From positions 310,001 to 374,000 of the forward strand of contig NZ_JAFFJX010000003.1 of the NCBI RefSeq assembly GCF_016924755.1: a stretch of 64,000 nt of DNA, read 5' to 3'. Below, piece after piece: positions 7,251 through 16,305 of the stretch (position 1 is the stretch's first letter; every line of letters starts with the position of its first letter). Position numbers and translations under genes: made by a program. Source of the DNA: Longitalea arenae. Lineage in GTDB: Bacteria; Bacteroidota; Bacteroidia; Chitinophagales; Chitinophagaceae. The notes under the pieces are model-generated. The model was not told where the DNA came from, made no database searches, and saw only the letters and a list, made by a program, of their open reading frames with translations.

Positions 7251-10040
7251 TTATTCTTTGCCAGAGAAATTAAAGAATAAGGTTATCTCCTTTGCATGCA
7301 TAGGATCTTTCCAATAGTCGAAATACATATTCTTTACGCCCATGGGACCCATCTTTTCTGCTTTCTGTGATTTTGTTCCAATGGCTGAAATACCATGCAT
7401 GAAAGAAAGATCACCGCCGGGGAACTCCGGTGCAGTATTGAAAGGTGTTACCGAGAACTTCGGTGTGAACAAACGCAGGAAAATGTCTTCATTGTTGCAC
7501 ACTACCGTTAACGGCTGACCAGTCGTATGCAGTTTCATCCAGTACAGGTTGGAATAATAACCCTTGAACTCGGGATAGATCAGTTTACCTTCACCAGTTG
7601 AAGTATTGTTGTATTCTTTGTTCCATACGTTCAGGGTACCGCCTTTCATCCGGTTCTTCCAAACGCGGTAAGGTCCTTTACCCATCCATTGCACTGATTT
7701 AACAGTGCTTTCAGGGAATGAAAAATTAACGCCGATCAATGATGACTCATATTCTTTCGGGAAAAATTTCAGTTGCATTTTTACCCAGCCTGAAGGATAA
7801 ATGGTCCACTCCAGGGTTTGGCCCAAACTTTTCTTTGCGAACTCAGCGGAGATCACCTGGTTATTGCCATCCTTGCGGGTATTCCATTTTATAAAACCTG
7901 CGGAAGCACTATCCACCAACACCGGGCCATTGGTCAGGGGAATAATGCCTTTGCCATTCTGCACGGTTTGCAATAAACCGGTTTTTGTATGGAAGGAAAT
8001 GCTTACGTCGCCGGCAGTGGCGATCAGCAATGAATCCTTTTCAGCTATTGTTACCGCTGCACCACCTTCCTGCTTAACCATTGTTTGAGCGATTGTTGTG
8101 GGAAGTTTTACAGGCCAGCTCCAGGTAAAGATCTCGCGTTGATGTACATCATAAGCTGTTATATACAAGACGCTATACTGCTGCCAGTTTGCTGGCAGGT
8201 TACAGGTAATGATCCCACTGTTACCCGGTGCTATATCAGGTACCGTTACATTGCCCACAGCAGAATCCTTTCCATTCAATGAGGCCAGCTTAAAGGTAAA
8301 GCGGCACTGATTGAGATTGGTAAAATGATACCGGTTCTCTACGCGGAATTGTCCGTTAAAAGCACCTGTAAGATCTTTTTGCTCAAAATGCACGGGCGCC
8401 CATACTTCTTTGATAGTATAATAGCTGCCTTCTTTTTCGTGCCAGGGCCCTACAATACCATCGGGGGCATGACTGCCATCATTATCAATGCTGTCGTTTT
8501 TGTCTTTTCTGGCGATGCCTTCATCGGCGAATACCCAGAGGAAACCACCGGCCGATAAAGGATGCCGCCACATCAACTCCCAGTAATCTTCCAATCCGGC
8601 GCCTAAACCGCCATCATAGAGGCCATGTAAGAATTCAGTGGGGAAAGTTATTTTATGACCATGCAGGTGGGTGTTATTGCCATAATCCCAATTGATATAG
8701 TGTTGCGTATCGAACTCGCGGAAGACCTGCCAGGGGTGCACCAGCGGCCGTTTTTGAATATCCAGCTCATCGAACCAATGATCGAGCTCGAAATTATGTC
8801 CGCCTTCATTACCGTTATCCCACAGCACGATGGACGGATGGTTCACATCATGTGCGATCATTTCGTGCACGAGTTTTGTACCAACCTGCGTATCGTATGC
8901 TTTGTGCCAGCCGGCCAGTTCGTCGAGCACCATCAGGCCCAGCGAATCACAGGCATTGAGGAAATGCGCATCCGGCGGATAATGCGACATACGCACGGCG
9001 TTCATGTTCATGTCCTTTATCATCAGCACATCGGCAATGCTCATGGCTTCGCTCATAGCCCTGCCGGTGGCAGGCCAGAATGAGTGCCGGTTCACGCCTT
9101 TGAATTTTATTTTGACGCCATTGAGGTAAATGCCATCTCTTTCGCGCACCTCTACGGTACGAAAACCGAATTTCTCCTGCAGGGTATGCAGCGGTTTGCC
9201 ATTTGCCAGTAAGGTGAATACAACGCGGTAACGGTTGGGGAACTCGGGTGTCCATAATGCAGGGGATGTTACATTCGTTTGCAGGGTGGCAAGCGAATCC
9301 CCGGCTTTTACTTGGGTGGAAAAAGCGGATCCTACTTTTTCGCCACTCATTGTATACAGTTGTGCGCTTACTTCATCGGCCTGGGCTGCTGCCAGTTTTA
9401 CGTTGGCGGTAAATACACCGCTTGCTTTTGCATCCACAGCAACATGTGCAATATGCCCGGCAGGTAGTGCCTGTAAAAATACCGGGCGGAAGATGCCACC
9501 AAAGAGCCAGAAATCGCCGCGGCGTTCTGCCCCGTTCACCGATTCATTGGCTGAATGTTTGCTCACGGTCACTTCCAGCAGGTTCTTTTTACCGAACTTC
9601 AACAGCTTTGTAATATCATAGGAGAAGCTATAGAATGAACCCTGGTGAATGTCCCCGGCCGGTTTACCATTGATCTTTACCTCGGTATCGGTCATGGAAC
9701 CTTCGAACGTTATTTTTACCGCTTTGCCCTGCCAGTTAGCAGGTACGCTGAAATTGTATTTATATAAACCCTTCTCTTTTCCACGAACCGAATCTTTGTC
9801 GTGGCCATAGTTATATTTTCCAAATCCCTGCTGTTCCCAGTTCGAAGGCACCGGAATGGTTGTCCACTTACCGGAATTACGGCCTGCGGTACAAAAGAAT
9901 TGCCAGTTAACCGTTTGGTCGCTGCCTGTGCCGCTCAGATACTGAATTTCGGTTTGCTGTGCATTCGCTGCATGGAAAGCCGCCAATGCCAAACCACCAG
10001 TCAAAGCCCGCAATAAACTTCTTTTAATAATTGATTTCAT
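7251..10040 (-). CDS. GH2 family glycosidase (beta-galactosidase-like)
   Basis: About 929 residues from the chosen Met (MKSIIKRS), which gives a clean signal peptide ending in NAQ; an upstream in-frame ATG at 10067 would add nine residues. Domain order is sugar-binding jelly roll (about 40-200), Ig-like domain, TIM barrel and C-terminal beta-galactosidase small-chain-like domain. GVNRHSFWP and MSHYPPD mark the barrel. WDNGNEGG (Glu about 412) is the acid/base motif, and LWVFADEG (about 507) lies where the nucleophile region is expected. Likely removes terminal beta-linked galactose or a uronic acid from pectic side chains in the periplasm. Forms a unit with the GH78 fusion downstream (2-nt gap). 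Confidence 0.9.
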   Translation of the reverse strand: MKSIIKRSLLRALTGGLALAAFHAANAQQTEIQYLSGTGSDQTVNWQFFCTAGRNSGKWTTIPVPSNWEQQGFGKYNYGHDKDSVRGKEKGLYKYNFSVPANWQGKAVKITFEGSMTDTEVKINGKPAGDIHQGSFYSFSYDITKLLKFGKKNLLEVTVSKHSANESVNGAERRGDFWLFGGIFRPVFLQALPAGHIAHVAVDAKASGVFTANVKLAAAQADEVSAQLYTMSGEKVGSAFSTQVKAGDSLATLQTNVTSPALWTPEFPNRYRVVFTLLANGKPLHTLQEKFGFRTVEVRERDGIYLNGVKIKFKGVNRHSFWPATGRAMSEAMSIADVLMIKDMNMNAVRMSHYPPDAHFLNACDSLGLMVLDELAGWHKAYDTQVGTKLVHEMIAHDVNHPSIVLWDNGNEGGHNFELDHWFDELDIQKRPLVHPWQVFREFDTQHYINWDYGNNTHLHGHKITFPTEFLHGLYDGGLGAGLEDYWELMWRHPLSAGGFLWVFADEGIARKDKNDSIDNDGSHAPDGIVGPWHEKEGSYYTIKEVWAPVHFEQKDLTGAFNGQFRVENRYHFTNLNQCRFTFKLASLNGKDSAVGNVTVPDIAPGNSGIITCNLPANWQQYSVLYITAYDVHQREIFTWSWPVKLPTTIAQTMVKQEGGAAVTIAEKDSLLIATAGDVSISFHTKTGLLQTVQNGKGIIPLTNGPVLVDSASAGFIKWNTRKDGNNQVISAEFAKKSLGQTLEWTIYPSGWVKMQLKFFPKEYESSLIGVNFSFPESTVKSVQWMGKGPYRVWKNRMKGGTLNVWNKEYNNTSTGEGKLIYPEFKGYYSNLYWMKLHTTGQPLTVVCNNEDIFLRLFTPKFSVTPFNTAPEFPGGDLSFMHGISAIGTKSQKAEKMGPMGVKNMYFDYWKDPMHAKEITLFFNFSGKE

Positions 10041-10082
10041 TTTTATTATTACTTCTATTGGGTTCAATTTCCAAATTCTTCA

Positions 10083-10150
10083 AATGACCTGTCAGGCTCG
10101 ATCGCGCTTTCCGATTATGCAGAACACGATGACGAACCTTACAGGTCATT
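10083..10150. repeat. GACCTGTMAGG hairpin element, copy 1
   Basis: Left arm AATGACCTGTCAGG (10083-10096) pairs with right arm CCTTACAGGTCATT (10137-10150) around a 40-bp loop. The arms match except one central position (TGTCAGG against TGTAAGG), a mismatch that recurs in other copies. It begins at the stop codon of the next upstream minus-strand gene (10149), so it lies in the 3' region of that transcript. Copies with the same arms are at 11720, 11798, 19593 and 34343. Confidence 0.85.
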
Positions 10151-11696
10151 AAAATGTTCCCGTTACCCGCTGCAGCTTATCAGCAGCGGCCACTTTTTTC
10201 CCGTTCACCCAAACACTAAGCCCCCTGCCCTTTTTATATTTTGATCCATCTTTATCCCAGATAATGGTAACCACCTTGCCATGATAAGCTACATTGTCGA
10301 GGCAGAACCAGTTCCATTCGTTCTCGGGGATCAATGGGTTTACTTCAATCGTATTATCATAACGGGGACGCAGTCCTACCAGACCAGTTATGATCAGGTC
10401 ATTATAGGTAGAGTGATTATAATAACGGCTGCGTTCCTGGTCACCTTTCAACCAGTAACCGGTCTTTTCGTCGAGGTACTCGCCGATATAGGGACGGCCC
10501 CGGTAATATTGCGATTCCACATAGAGCTCCATATGCCGGAAATACACAGAATCGGTTATAACTGACTGTTTGTAATTATTCATCAGGTTGGCCATGGCGG
10601 TCATGGTTTGCGCAGTGGCATAAGGCCATACAGCGCCATCCCACTCACACTGGCAGCAACCATGGCTACGGAACTGGGGATGTTTTCTTTCTGCTGTGGT
10701 CAGGCCGAATGGCGCGAAGAAACCTTTTTCATCGGTCACTTTTTTCCAGGCAGCTTCATGCCCTGTTTCCGGAAGATTGAAATACCAGGGAATAAATCCA
10801 ATTTCTTCCCGCACATTGGCGAGCGTATCTGCCTGCTTGCGCGTTTCAAAAAAGGTATCCTTCTCATTCCAAAGCAGCTGGTGGAATAATTTTTTAATAC
10901 TGTCTGCTTTCAATGTATACAGCTCCGCTTTTGCTTTATTGCCAGCCATCATTTCTATTTTGGAAAGCGCCAAAGCATTGCCATACATATAGCTGTTAAT
11001 GGTGGGCCGGGCATTTTTTTCCTTGCGGCCGCCACTGATCGTTTCTTCCATCCCGTCTCTTACATCTGCCTGCCAGTACAAACCACTGGGCAAGCGCTTT
11101 TCTACTTCCCAGGCGGCATGGTCGGCTTCCAGGTCGGGCAGCATATTCAATAGCCAGCTGCTGTCGCCATTCACCAGGTAACGGTTATACATGGCATCTA
11201 TATTCCAACTGCTGTAGCCATGTAATTTCTTCATGGGTTTGCCATCATTACCCCGGTACCATACATGCAGGTAGTCGTTCAGGTATTTATTGTCGTGCAA
11301 CCAGCGGGCTTCATAAATATGATGGCCAAGCGCACTGGCAATGAGGTTGTATTTATCGGCATAACTGCGGTTCACCAGGAACTCGGTAAAGATATACCCT
11401 ACCGGTGTTTGCTTAATGTGTTTGCGCAATGTCCACCAGCGGTAATACCACATTTCTTCAAAGTTCTGCTGCGGACATTCAAACAACGGAATATTCGCTT
11501 TCATCCAGTCCCAGGACTGTGCATTGGGAATGGCCTGGGCGATATTCTCATCTTCCATTTTATTGAAATAATCCACATAATGGCGGAAATGATCGGGCTT
11601 TAACACCATACCGCCATTCCTTTTGCTCTTCTGTGCAACGGCGATACCGGCGCAGAGCACCAACAAAAGCGATAGTAAAACTGGTTTTCTCATCAT
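10149..11696 (-). CDS. Secreted (alpha/alpha)6-barrel glycosidase (MGH1/GH63-like)
   Basis: 515 residues with a signal peptide (about 1-22, ending VAQ). The body is mostly helical with aromatic and acidic motifs typical of six-hairpin glycosidases: GYSSWNIDAMYN, RLPSGLYWQADVRDGMEETISGG, SYMYGNALAL, REEIGFIPWY, CEWDGAVWPYATAQTMTAMANL and HSTYNDLIITGL. WDGxVWPYATAQT resembles the corresponding segment of MGH1-like and GH63/GH142-type proteins. A short beta-domain ends the protein. The substrate is not identifiable; the neighbourhood suggests a pectin side-chain exo-glycosidase. Flanked by hairpin repeats on both sides. Confidence is high for a glycosidase fold and low for an exact family. Confidence 0.75.
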   Translation of the reverse strand: MMRKPVLLSLLLVLCAGIAVAQKSKRNGGMVLKPDHFRHYVDYFNKMEDENIAQAIPNAQSWDWMKANIPLFECPQQNFEEMWYYRWWTLRKHIKQTPVGYIFTEFLVNRSYADKYNLIASALGHHIYEARWLHDNKYLNDYLHVWYRGNDGKPMKKLHGYSSWNIDAMYNRYLVNGDSSWLLNMLPDLEADHAAWEVEKRLPSGLYWQADVRDGMEETISGGRKEKNARPTINSYMYGNALALSKIEMMAGNKAKAELYTLKADSIKKLFHQLLWNEKDTFFETRKQADTLANVREEIGFIPWYFNLPETGHEAAWKKVTDEKGFFAPFGLTTAERKHPQFRSHGCCQCEWDGAVWPYATAQTMTAMANLMNNYKQSVITDSVYFRHMELYVESQYYRGRPYIGEYLDEKTGYWLKGDQERSRYYNHSTYNDLIITGLVGLRPRYDNTIEVNPLIPENEWNWFCLDNVAYHGKVVTIIWDKDGSKYKKGRGLSVWVNGKKVAAADKLQRVTGTF

Positions 11697-11719
11697 TTGA
11701 ATTGCTTATTGTGGTTCCC

Positions 11720-11781
11720 GGACCTGTAAGGTGGACAGCCGGAACTTATACTTTTATTGGACTGCGTCCACCTGACAGGTC
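11720..11781. repeat. GACCTGTMAGG hairpin element, copy 2 (reverse orientation)
   Basis: GGACCTGTAAGGTGGAC (11720-11736) pairs with GTCCACCTGACAGGTC (11766-11781). The conserved mismatch is present but with the arms swapped: AA arm first, CA arm second. This copy is therefore inverted relative to copies 1, 3 and 5. It lies in the gap between two minus-strand genes. Confidence 0.85.
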
Positions 11782-11797
11782 TGTCTGTTCTTAATTC

Positions 11798-11859
11798 GAC
11801 CTGTCGGGTCTGTTATATCGATCCGCCCCGCAAGTTGCCGCCACAGACCTTACAGGTTT
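11798..11859. repeat. GACCTGTMAGG hairpin element, copy 3
   Basis: GACCTGTCGGGTCTGT (11798-11813) pairs with ACAGACCTTACAGGTTT (11843-11859). It starts 17 bp after copy 2, so two hairpins of the family sit head to tail. It ends about 20 bp before the stop codon of the next upstream gene (11879). Confidence 0.82.
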
Positions 11860-11878
11860 AAGTTTTCATCACTCACTG

Positions 11879-13726
11879 CTAATCTCTTTTCGTTTTCACC
11901 GACCTGAGATACCAAACTGCTTCCTTCGTATGAGCGCCGCTATTGGGCAGATCATACCTCTGGTCAGTAGGGGTATCGGCATCCGGGAAACGGCGCACAT
12001 CACCTGTTCTGAATACGAGCCTTTGCACATTTTCCAGCGGGGCAAAGAAGATCTGGTTGCCACTCTGTTTGCCATTCACCGCTACGGTATAAAAGCGCGC
12101 GTTCGTATTCAGTGAAATGCTGATCTCACAAGCTTCACCGGCTTTATATTTTCCAATATTCCTGTTCCTGTATCCTGCCTTTACATAAATATTTCCGGTT
12201 GAATCCAATACCAACCTGATCCCGGCATTGCCTTTTGCATCCTGGAATTCTACGTGCAGATTACCATGGTCTTCCTGTTGCGGAATAACCGTAAATGCAG
12301 CGGTCATTTTTTTAGCTGCTGGTAATACGTGTTCCAGTTTACCATAATCGAATGGATCTTTGTCGCGCATAGCCAAAACCTGTGTGCCATCGGCCGCTTT
12401 TTCAATAGCTACCGGCGCCCATAATGGACTGTAAATATTCCATTCCTTCAATGCACTGGTGGCAGGCAGTTTTGTGAAATCATCATTTACATCTGCTTCC
12501 ACTTTGTCTTTTACCGGTATGGGAATTTTTGTTACCCAAATGTCTTCTTTGTTCATGCTGTAGGTTATCCAGCAATTGCCATCGGGCGATTGGGCGCCAC
12601 CTTCCAGCCCCCGTACATATTGCGGTCCATAACTTTTATAATTTCCACCATAGCGCATGGAAGTGATCTCGCCATTCACCAGCAGCAGATTTTTATAGTT
12701 CAGGCCATCATCGCTTACCGACAGCGCCAAAGGCCAGCGGAACTCGGAAGGATTGTACACCGTGATGTATTTTCCATCAGCCGTGCGCTGCCCCCAGATC
12801 TTGGCATTGCTGTTCACAAAATGCGGCGCCCGCACCGGGTTGTATAACCAGGTCTTGCCTTTATCCGGACTAATAGAAGTAAGCGCCAGCTTCCAGAGCC
12901 CTACGGTTCTGCCATCGGGCAGCTCATAATAGCTGAATGCTTTATAATTATCGTTCTTCAGGCTGATCAGCGGATCGGTGCGATCTGCTTCTTCACTCCA
13001 TTGCTGTAAGAGCAGTGTATTGCTTAGCACTTCTTTACAGGCTTCTACAAAACCCTTGTCTTTGCTTTTTTCAAAAAAAGGATAGCTGGTATTTTTAGCA
13101 TTGAAAGCATGGTTGTAGCGGATGAAATAAATAGGTCCAAAACTACCGTCCTTATAGATCTCGCGAACTACACGGCCGATACCATGGCCATCATTGGGAT
13201 CGTCTTTGGGCCCCAGCACCAAACCATAGTAAGCAAAGGCCAGCAACCTGTTCTTGCTGGAAACATAAAAGCCCATACGCTGGTGCATGACCGCAGTAAG
13301 GTCTTTGGCCACTCCGTTATAACCTTCCTTGGTAGTACCGTCAGGGATCTTATAGGGAGGAAACACAATCACGGGCGCCGTCCAGTGATAACCATCTTTG
13401 GAGGTCTGCAGCAGGGATTGTCCCGGCGGAATATGCTCGCCAACGGGATTGCTGAGGTACTCCATGAAAAAGGTGTTGTTCCAGTAAGTGAGCATGGGCG
13501 CATGGTTGTAGGTCCAGCCAAAACCGGTAGTAGAATCTTTAATATCCCGGTTAGCGCGCATGGTCTGGATATTGTGCACACCCACAGCCGGCGATAACTG
13601 GCCATGGTGATAATCTACATTCGACAGGGTTGTGCCTACATAACGCACGGTATCCTGGGCAATGGAATGCAGGCAGCCTGCCGCTAATAACCCTGCTATT
13701 GATATCTTTTTAATACGAATCATCAT
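11879..13726 (-). CDS. Secreted BNR/sialidase-like propeller with C-terminal beta-sandwich
   Basis: 615 residues with a signal peptide (about 1-24, ending SIAQ; the start may be the second Met). Residues about 30-420 look like a beta-propeller built from Asp-box-like turns: TSKDGYHWTAP, SISPDKGKTWLY, SVSDDGLNYKN. Other marked segments are GFGWTYNHAPML, YLSNPVGEHIPPGQ and GHGIGRVVREI. Residues about 425-615 (from DDFTKLPA) look like a concanavalin/LamG-type beta-sandwich, perhaps carbohydrate binding. The fold resembles propellers that act on rhamnose-uronic acid glycans (GH145/PL25/PL27 type), but I cannot assign a family. It is in the same-strand block as the GH43 and GH140 genes. Confidence 0.7.
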   Translation of the reverse strand: MMIRIKKISIAGLLAAGCLHSIAQDTVRYVGTTLSNVDYHHGQLSPAVGVHNIQTMRANRDIKDSTTGFGWTYNHAPMLTYWNNTFFMEYLSNPVGEHIPPGQSLLQTSKDGYHWTAPVIVFPPYKIPDGTTKEGYNGVAKDLTAVMHQRMGFYVSSKNRLLAFAYYGLVLGPKDDPNDGHGIGRVVREIYKDGSFGPIYFIRYNHAFNAKNTSYPFFEKSKDKGFVEACKEVLSNTLLLQQWSEEADRTDPLISLKNDNYKAFSYYELPDGRTVGLWKLALTSISPDKGKTWLYNPVRAPHFVNSNAKIWGQRTADGKYITVYNPSEFRWPLALSVSDDGLNYKNLLLVNGEITSMRYGGNYKSYGPQYVRGLEGGAQSPDGNCWITYSMNKEDIWVTKIPIPVKDKVEADVNDDFTKLPATSALKEWNIYSPLWAPVAIEKAADGTQVLAMRDKDPFDYGKLEHVLPAAKKMTAAFTVIPQQEDHGNLHVEFQDAKGNAGIRLVLDSTGNIYVKAGYRNRNIGKYKAGEACEISISLNTNARFYTVAVNGKQSGNQIFFAPLENVQRLVFRTGDVRRFPDADTPTDQRYDLPNSGAHTKEAVWYLRSVKTKRD

Positions 13727-13742
13727 TTTAATACTTTTTCGT

Positions 13743-13835
13743 CAATGGTGAATGGTCAATGGTGAATGGTCAATGGTCAATTTTGCTCAATCAACTTTGT
13801 CAACCTCATCAACCCTATCAATGCTATCAACCAGT
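13743..13835. repeat. 7-bp array (CAATGGT/GAATGGT) followed by 9-bp array
   Basis: Five alternating 7-mers CAATGGT and GAATGGT occupy 13743-13777. Five 9-mers beginning TCAA (TCAACTTTG, TCAACCTCA, TCAACCCTA, TCAATGCTA, TCAACCAGT) occupy 13791-13835. The pair fills the gap between two genes of the same strand. The same two-part arrangement is at 31223-31375, and an inverted short version of the first part is at 41408-41428. Confidence 0.9.
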
Positions 13836-13863
13836 CAAAGGCACCAACCAATCAACTCGTCGT

Positions 13864-14763
13864 TCATTTCGCACTCAACAATCCCTTCAAAACTTTTTTA
13901 TTGGTCGTAAAGATCGTCCCGTGCTTATGTCCTTTCGGTATGGATACGGCAGCCGAATCGAACCGGATAAAATCGGTGGTCTTTTTAGCGTCGTAGGATT
14001 TGTTGCGATAGGCATCAAAATAGATCAGCCATTCTTTACCCACTTTTGCTACGGACGGACCTTCGGTAAAATTACCGGTAAAGGGCTGCGACGATTTGCC
14101 CCAGGGTCCCAGGGGATCAGTGCCAAACGCCACTTTTATGTTGCGCTCGGGACGGGTATTGTCTTTATGTACCAACACATAATCTTTAGGGGCTCTTTTT
14201 ACGATCACGGCATCGATCACGCTGAAGCCGGGATCGAGGTATAATTTCGAAGGCGAAAAGGTTTTAAAATCTTTTGTCACCGTATAATACAGGCGGTGGT
14301 TATTGTTCTCTTCCTCCTGCCCTTTGGGAAAACGGAAGGGAATGGTAGAAGCCCATACAATGATGAACTGCTTTTTCTCATCATCATAAAAAAGCTCCGG
14401 CGCCCAAACATTTACGACGTTTGAGTCGTTTTCCATAACGGGGATAAAGGCCGGTTCCGACCAATGCACCAGGTCTTTCGAATGGGCATAGCCGAAGCCT
14501 TTGTCCTTATTCCAGCCGCTGGTCCATACGAGATGATACTCGCCATCTGCGCCCCGGGCAATAGAAGGATCCCGCATTACTTTGGAGCCTACGCTGGGCT
14601 TTATAAAGGTGCGGCCAACATCTGTCCATTTATAGCCATCATAGCTGTACAGGAAGCGCAAGCCCCCGGTAGCCGGTTCGTTAAACGACGTGAACATGTA
14701 CACTGGTTTTTGTGCCGTGCAACTAACCAGGAAAAGGCAAACTATGTATGTTACTACTCGCAT
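13864..14763 (-). CDS. GH43-like five-bladed propeller lipoprotein
   Basis: 299 residues with a lipobox (LFLVSC, Cys about 15), so probably lipid-anchored, unlike most neighbours. GH43-type catalytic positions are visible: VMRDPSIARG (Asp base), FSVIDAVIVKR (Asp pKa modulator) and FTEGPSVAKVGKEW (Glu acid). Blade repeats such as HSKDLVHWSEP and NVWAPELFYDD fit a five-bladed propeller. GH43 enzymes commonly remove arabinose, xylose or galactose side groups. It is close to minimal length with no appended CBM. Gaps on both sides hold short tandem arrays, but the strand and spacing suggest membership of the same transcription block. Confidence 0.85.
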   Translation of the reverse strand: MRVVTYIVCLFLVSCTAQKPVYMFTSFNEPATGGLRFLYSYDGYKWTDVGRTFIKPSVGSKVMRDPSIARGADGEYHLVWTSGWNKDKGFGYAHSKDLVHWSEPAFIPVMENDSNVVNVWAPELFYDDEKKQFIIVWASTIPFRFPKGQEEENNNHRLYYTVTKDFKTFSPSKLYLDPGFSVIDAVIVKRAPKDYVLVHKDNTRPERNIKVAFGTDPLGPWGKSSQPFTGNFTEGPSVAKVGKEWLIYFDAYRNKSYDAKKTTDFIRFDSAAVSIPKGHKHGTIFTTNKKVLKGLLSAK

Positions 14764-14786
14764 TATTGTATCTCGTTAACTTATAC

Positions 14787-14821
14787 AGTTCAAAGTTCTA
14801 AGTTCACAGTTCTAAGCTCAC
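14787..14821. repeat. 7-bp array AGTTCAA/AGTTCTA/AGTTCAC
   Basis: Five contiguous 7-mers (AGTTCAA AGTTCTA AGTTCAC AGTTCTA AGCTCAC), ending one base before the TAA of the gene at 14823. Together with 41130-41164 this is one of two AGTTCAC-type arrays in the window. Confidence 0.88.
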
Positions 14822-14822
14822 C

Positions 14823-16241
14823 TTAGAAATCCAAACAGAGTACCCAGTCATTGCCCGCCTTTTGGTCACCGGGTGCATCGAAGTTTTGAACGCCTTTGTT
14901 CTCAAATGTTCCAATGTCGGTATACTTTCCATCGCGGGGATTGAACCAGGATGCTTTTATGGTTTTGCCGGTGAACCTGTCCATTTTTACCGGCATGGTG
15001 CGGCCGGTGTATGTATATACCATCGCATAATTTTTTCCCCGGGTCGCGAAAAGGCGGTCGTATTTTTGACCAACATCACCTGCAATCAGGGATTGATCGG
15101 GCACCCTGTCGAAATAGGATCTTGACAGCATCAACTGCTTAAGGTGCACCATTTGTGATGCACCCGGCGCGTTGATGGCTTCATACCAATAATTGGTAAC
15201 CCCATAATTGCCGTCAGTATCTTTCGGGCGGTGCATTTGCATCACCGCATTGTTACCATAGGTATAACCACATCCGCCGGCAAAAACCGACCAGTAGGCA
15301 TAACGCCTTACATCATTATCGTTCCACCTGATCTCCAGGGAATCATGTAAGCCCTGGGGGATCTCTTCGTAAGAAGGTTCACCGTCGAAAGTAGGTTTCG
15401 CTGGTTTCCGGCGATAATCCATGTCAACGTATTTCCAGTTGTCTTCGCCGAAATGCAGGTCACCCTTGCTGGTATCCTGGTTATAACGGCGATGACCACT
15501 CTGGAACATATTGAACTGTAACCAGGGCTCATTATGGAACCAGATCGAGGAAGTTGTACGACCCCTCGGGTGAAAGGTCATCAGGTGGCCGGGATCTTTT
15601 TCATGCAGGGTCTTGCCAAGGGTCTTCCAAACGGCCATGGAATCAGTGCCTTTGATATCACCTCCATTTAACCAAACAATATTGCTTTGCGCTTTATAGC
15701 GATCAGCCAGAAAGCCGGCATATTGTTTGGCCTCTGTGCGCTTGACATGGCCTGCTTTTACTTCACTTCCCCAAACCGGCACCATGGCTATATAAATACC
15801 CCGCTCGGCAGCGGCTTTTACAATAAAATCTACATGATCCCAATAGTCATACTGCGTGCTATCATCCGGATCATTGCCCGGTGTGGTATTGGGCGTGCTA
15901 ACATTTCCATTCTTCAATGCGGCATCGCCATAAGCGTTCTTCACTTTGGTTTGGTGCAGCACCATTACCTGGATCACATTGAATCCTTTTTGTTTGCGGT
16001 CATCCAGGAACTGAATGGCTTCCTCGCGTTTCAATTTTGAAAACAATAACCAACCGGTATCTCCCAACCAGAAGAATGGTTTACCATCTGCGGTCATAAA
16101 ATAGCGGCCGTTGGGCGATACCTTCAATGGTTTCAGCGGCTCCTCCCCTGTTTCTTTATCCATTGCTTTATTATCCTGCTTGCGGAAAGCAAGACCTGCT
16201 GCCAAAGCAGCCAATAGCACTATCGAAAAAAATCTATACAT
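14823..16241 (-). CDS. GH140-like glycoside hydrolase (DUF4038 type, apiosidase family)
   Basis: 472 residues with a hydrophobic N-terminal signal (about 1-19). The (beta/alpha)8 barrel begins VSPNGRYFMTADGKPFFWLGDTGW, shown here in part; the FxxxxDGKPFFWLGDTGW pattern is characteristic of DUF4038/GH140. Further motifs are GFNVIQVMVLHQ, NIVWLNGGDI, MTFHPRGRTTSS and FDGEPSYEEIP. A C-terminal beta-domain (from about 395) matches the putative collagen-binding domain that follows DUF4038. The characterised GH140 (BT1012) is an apiosidase acting on rhamnogalacturonan II side chains. The family match is good; apiosidase specificity is inferred. Confidence 0.85.
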   Translation of the reverse strand: MYRFFSIVLLAALAAGLAFRKQDNKAMDKETGEEPLKPLKVSPNGRYFMTADGKPFFWLGDTGWLLFSKLKREEAIQFLDDRKQKGFNVIQVMVLHQTKVKNAYGDAALKNGNVSTPNTTPGNDPDDSTQYDYWDHVDFIVKAAAERGIYIAMVPVWGSEVKAGHVKRTEAKQYAGFLADRYKAQSNIVWLNGGDIKGTDSMAVWKTLGKTLHEKDPGHLMTFHPRGRTTSSIWFHNEPWLQFNMFQSGHRRYNQDTSKGDLHFGEDNWKYVDMDYRRKPAKPTFDGEPSYEEIPQGLHDSLEIRWNDNDVRRYAYWSVFAGGCGYTYGNNAVMQMHRPKDTDGNYGVTNYWYEAINAPGASQMVHLKQLMLSRSYFDRVPDQSLIAGDVGQKYDRLFATRGKNYAMVYTYTGRTMPVKMDRFTGKTIKASWFNPRDGKYTDIGTFENKGVQNFDAPGDQKAGNDWVLCLDF

Positions 16242-16273
16242 AACTGATCGTATACTTAGAGTTTGTATTTAAT

Positions 16274-16305
16274 GAGCACATCAGCACATTAGCAAATTAG
16301 CTGAT
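16274..16305. repeat. 8-bp tandem array (GAGCACAT-type)
   Basis: Four 8-mers in phase: GAGCACAT CAGCACAT TAGCAAAT TAGCTGAT. The last base is shared with the stop codon of the next upstream minus gene (16305). It has the same intergenic placement as the 7-bp arrays but an 8-bp period. Confidence 0.85.
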
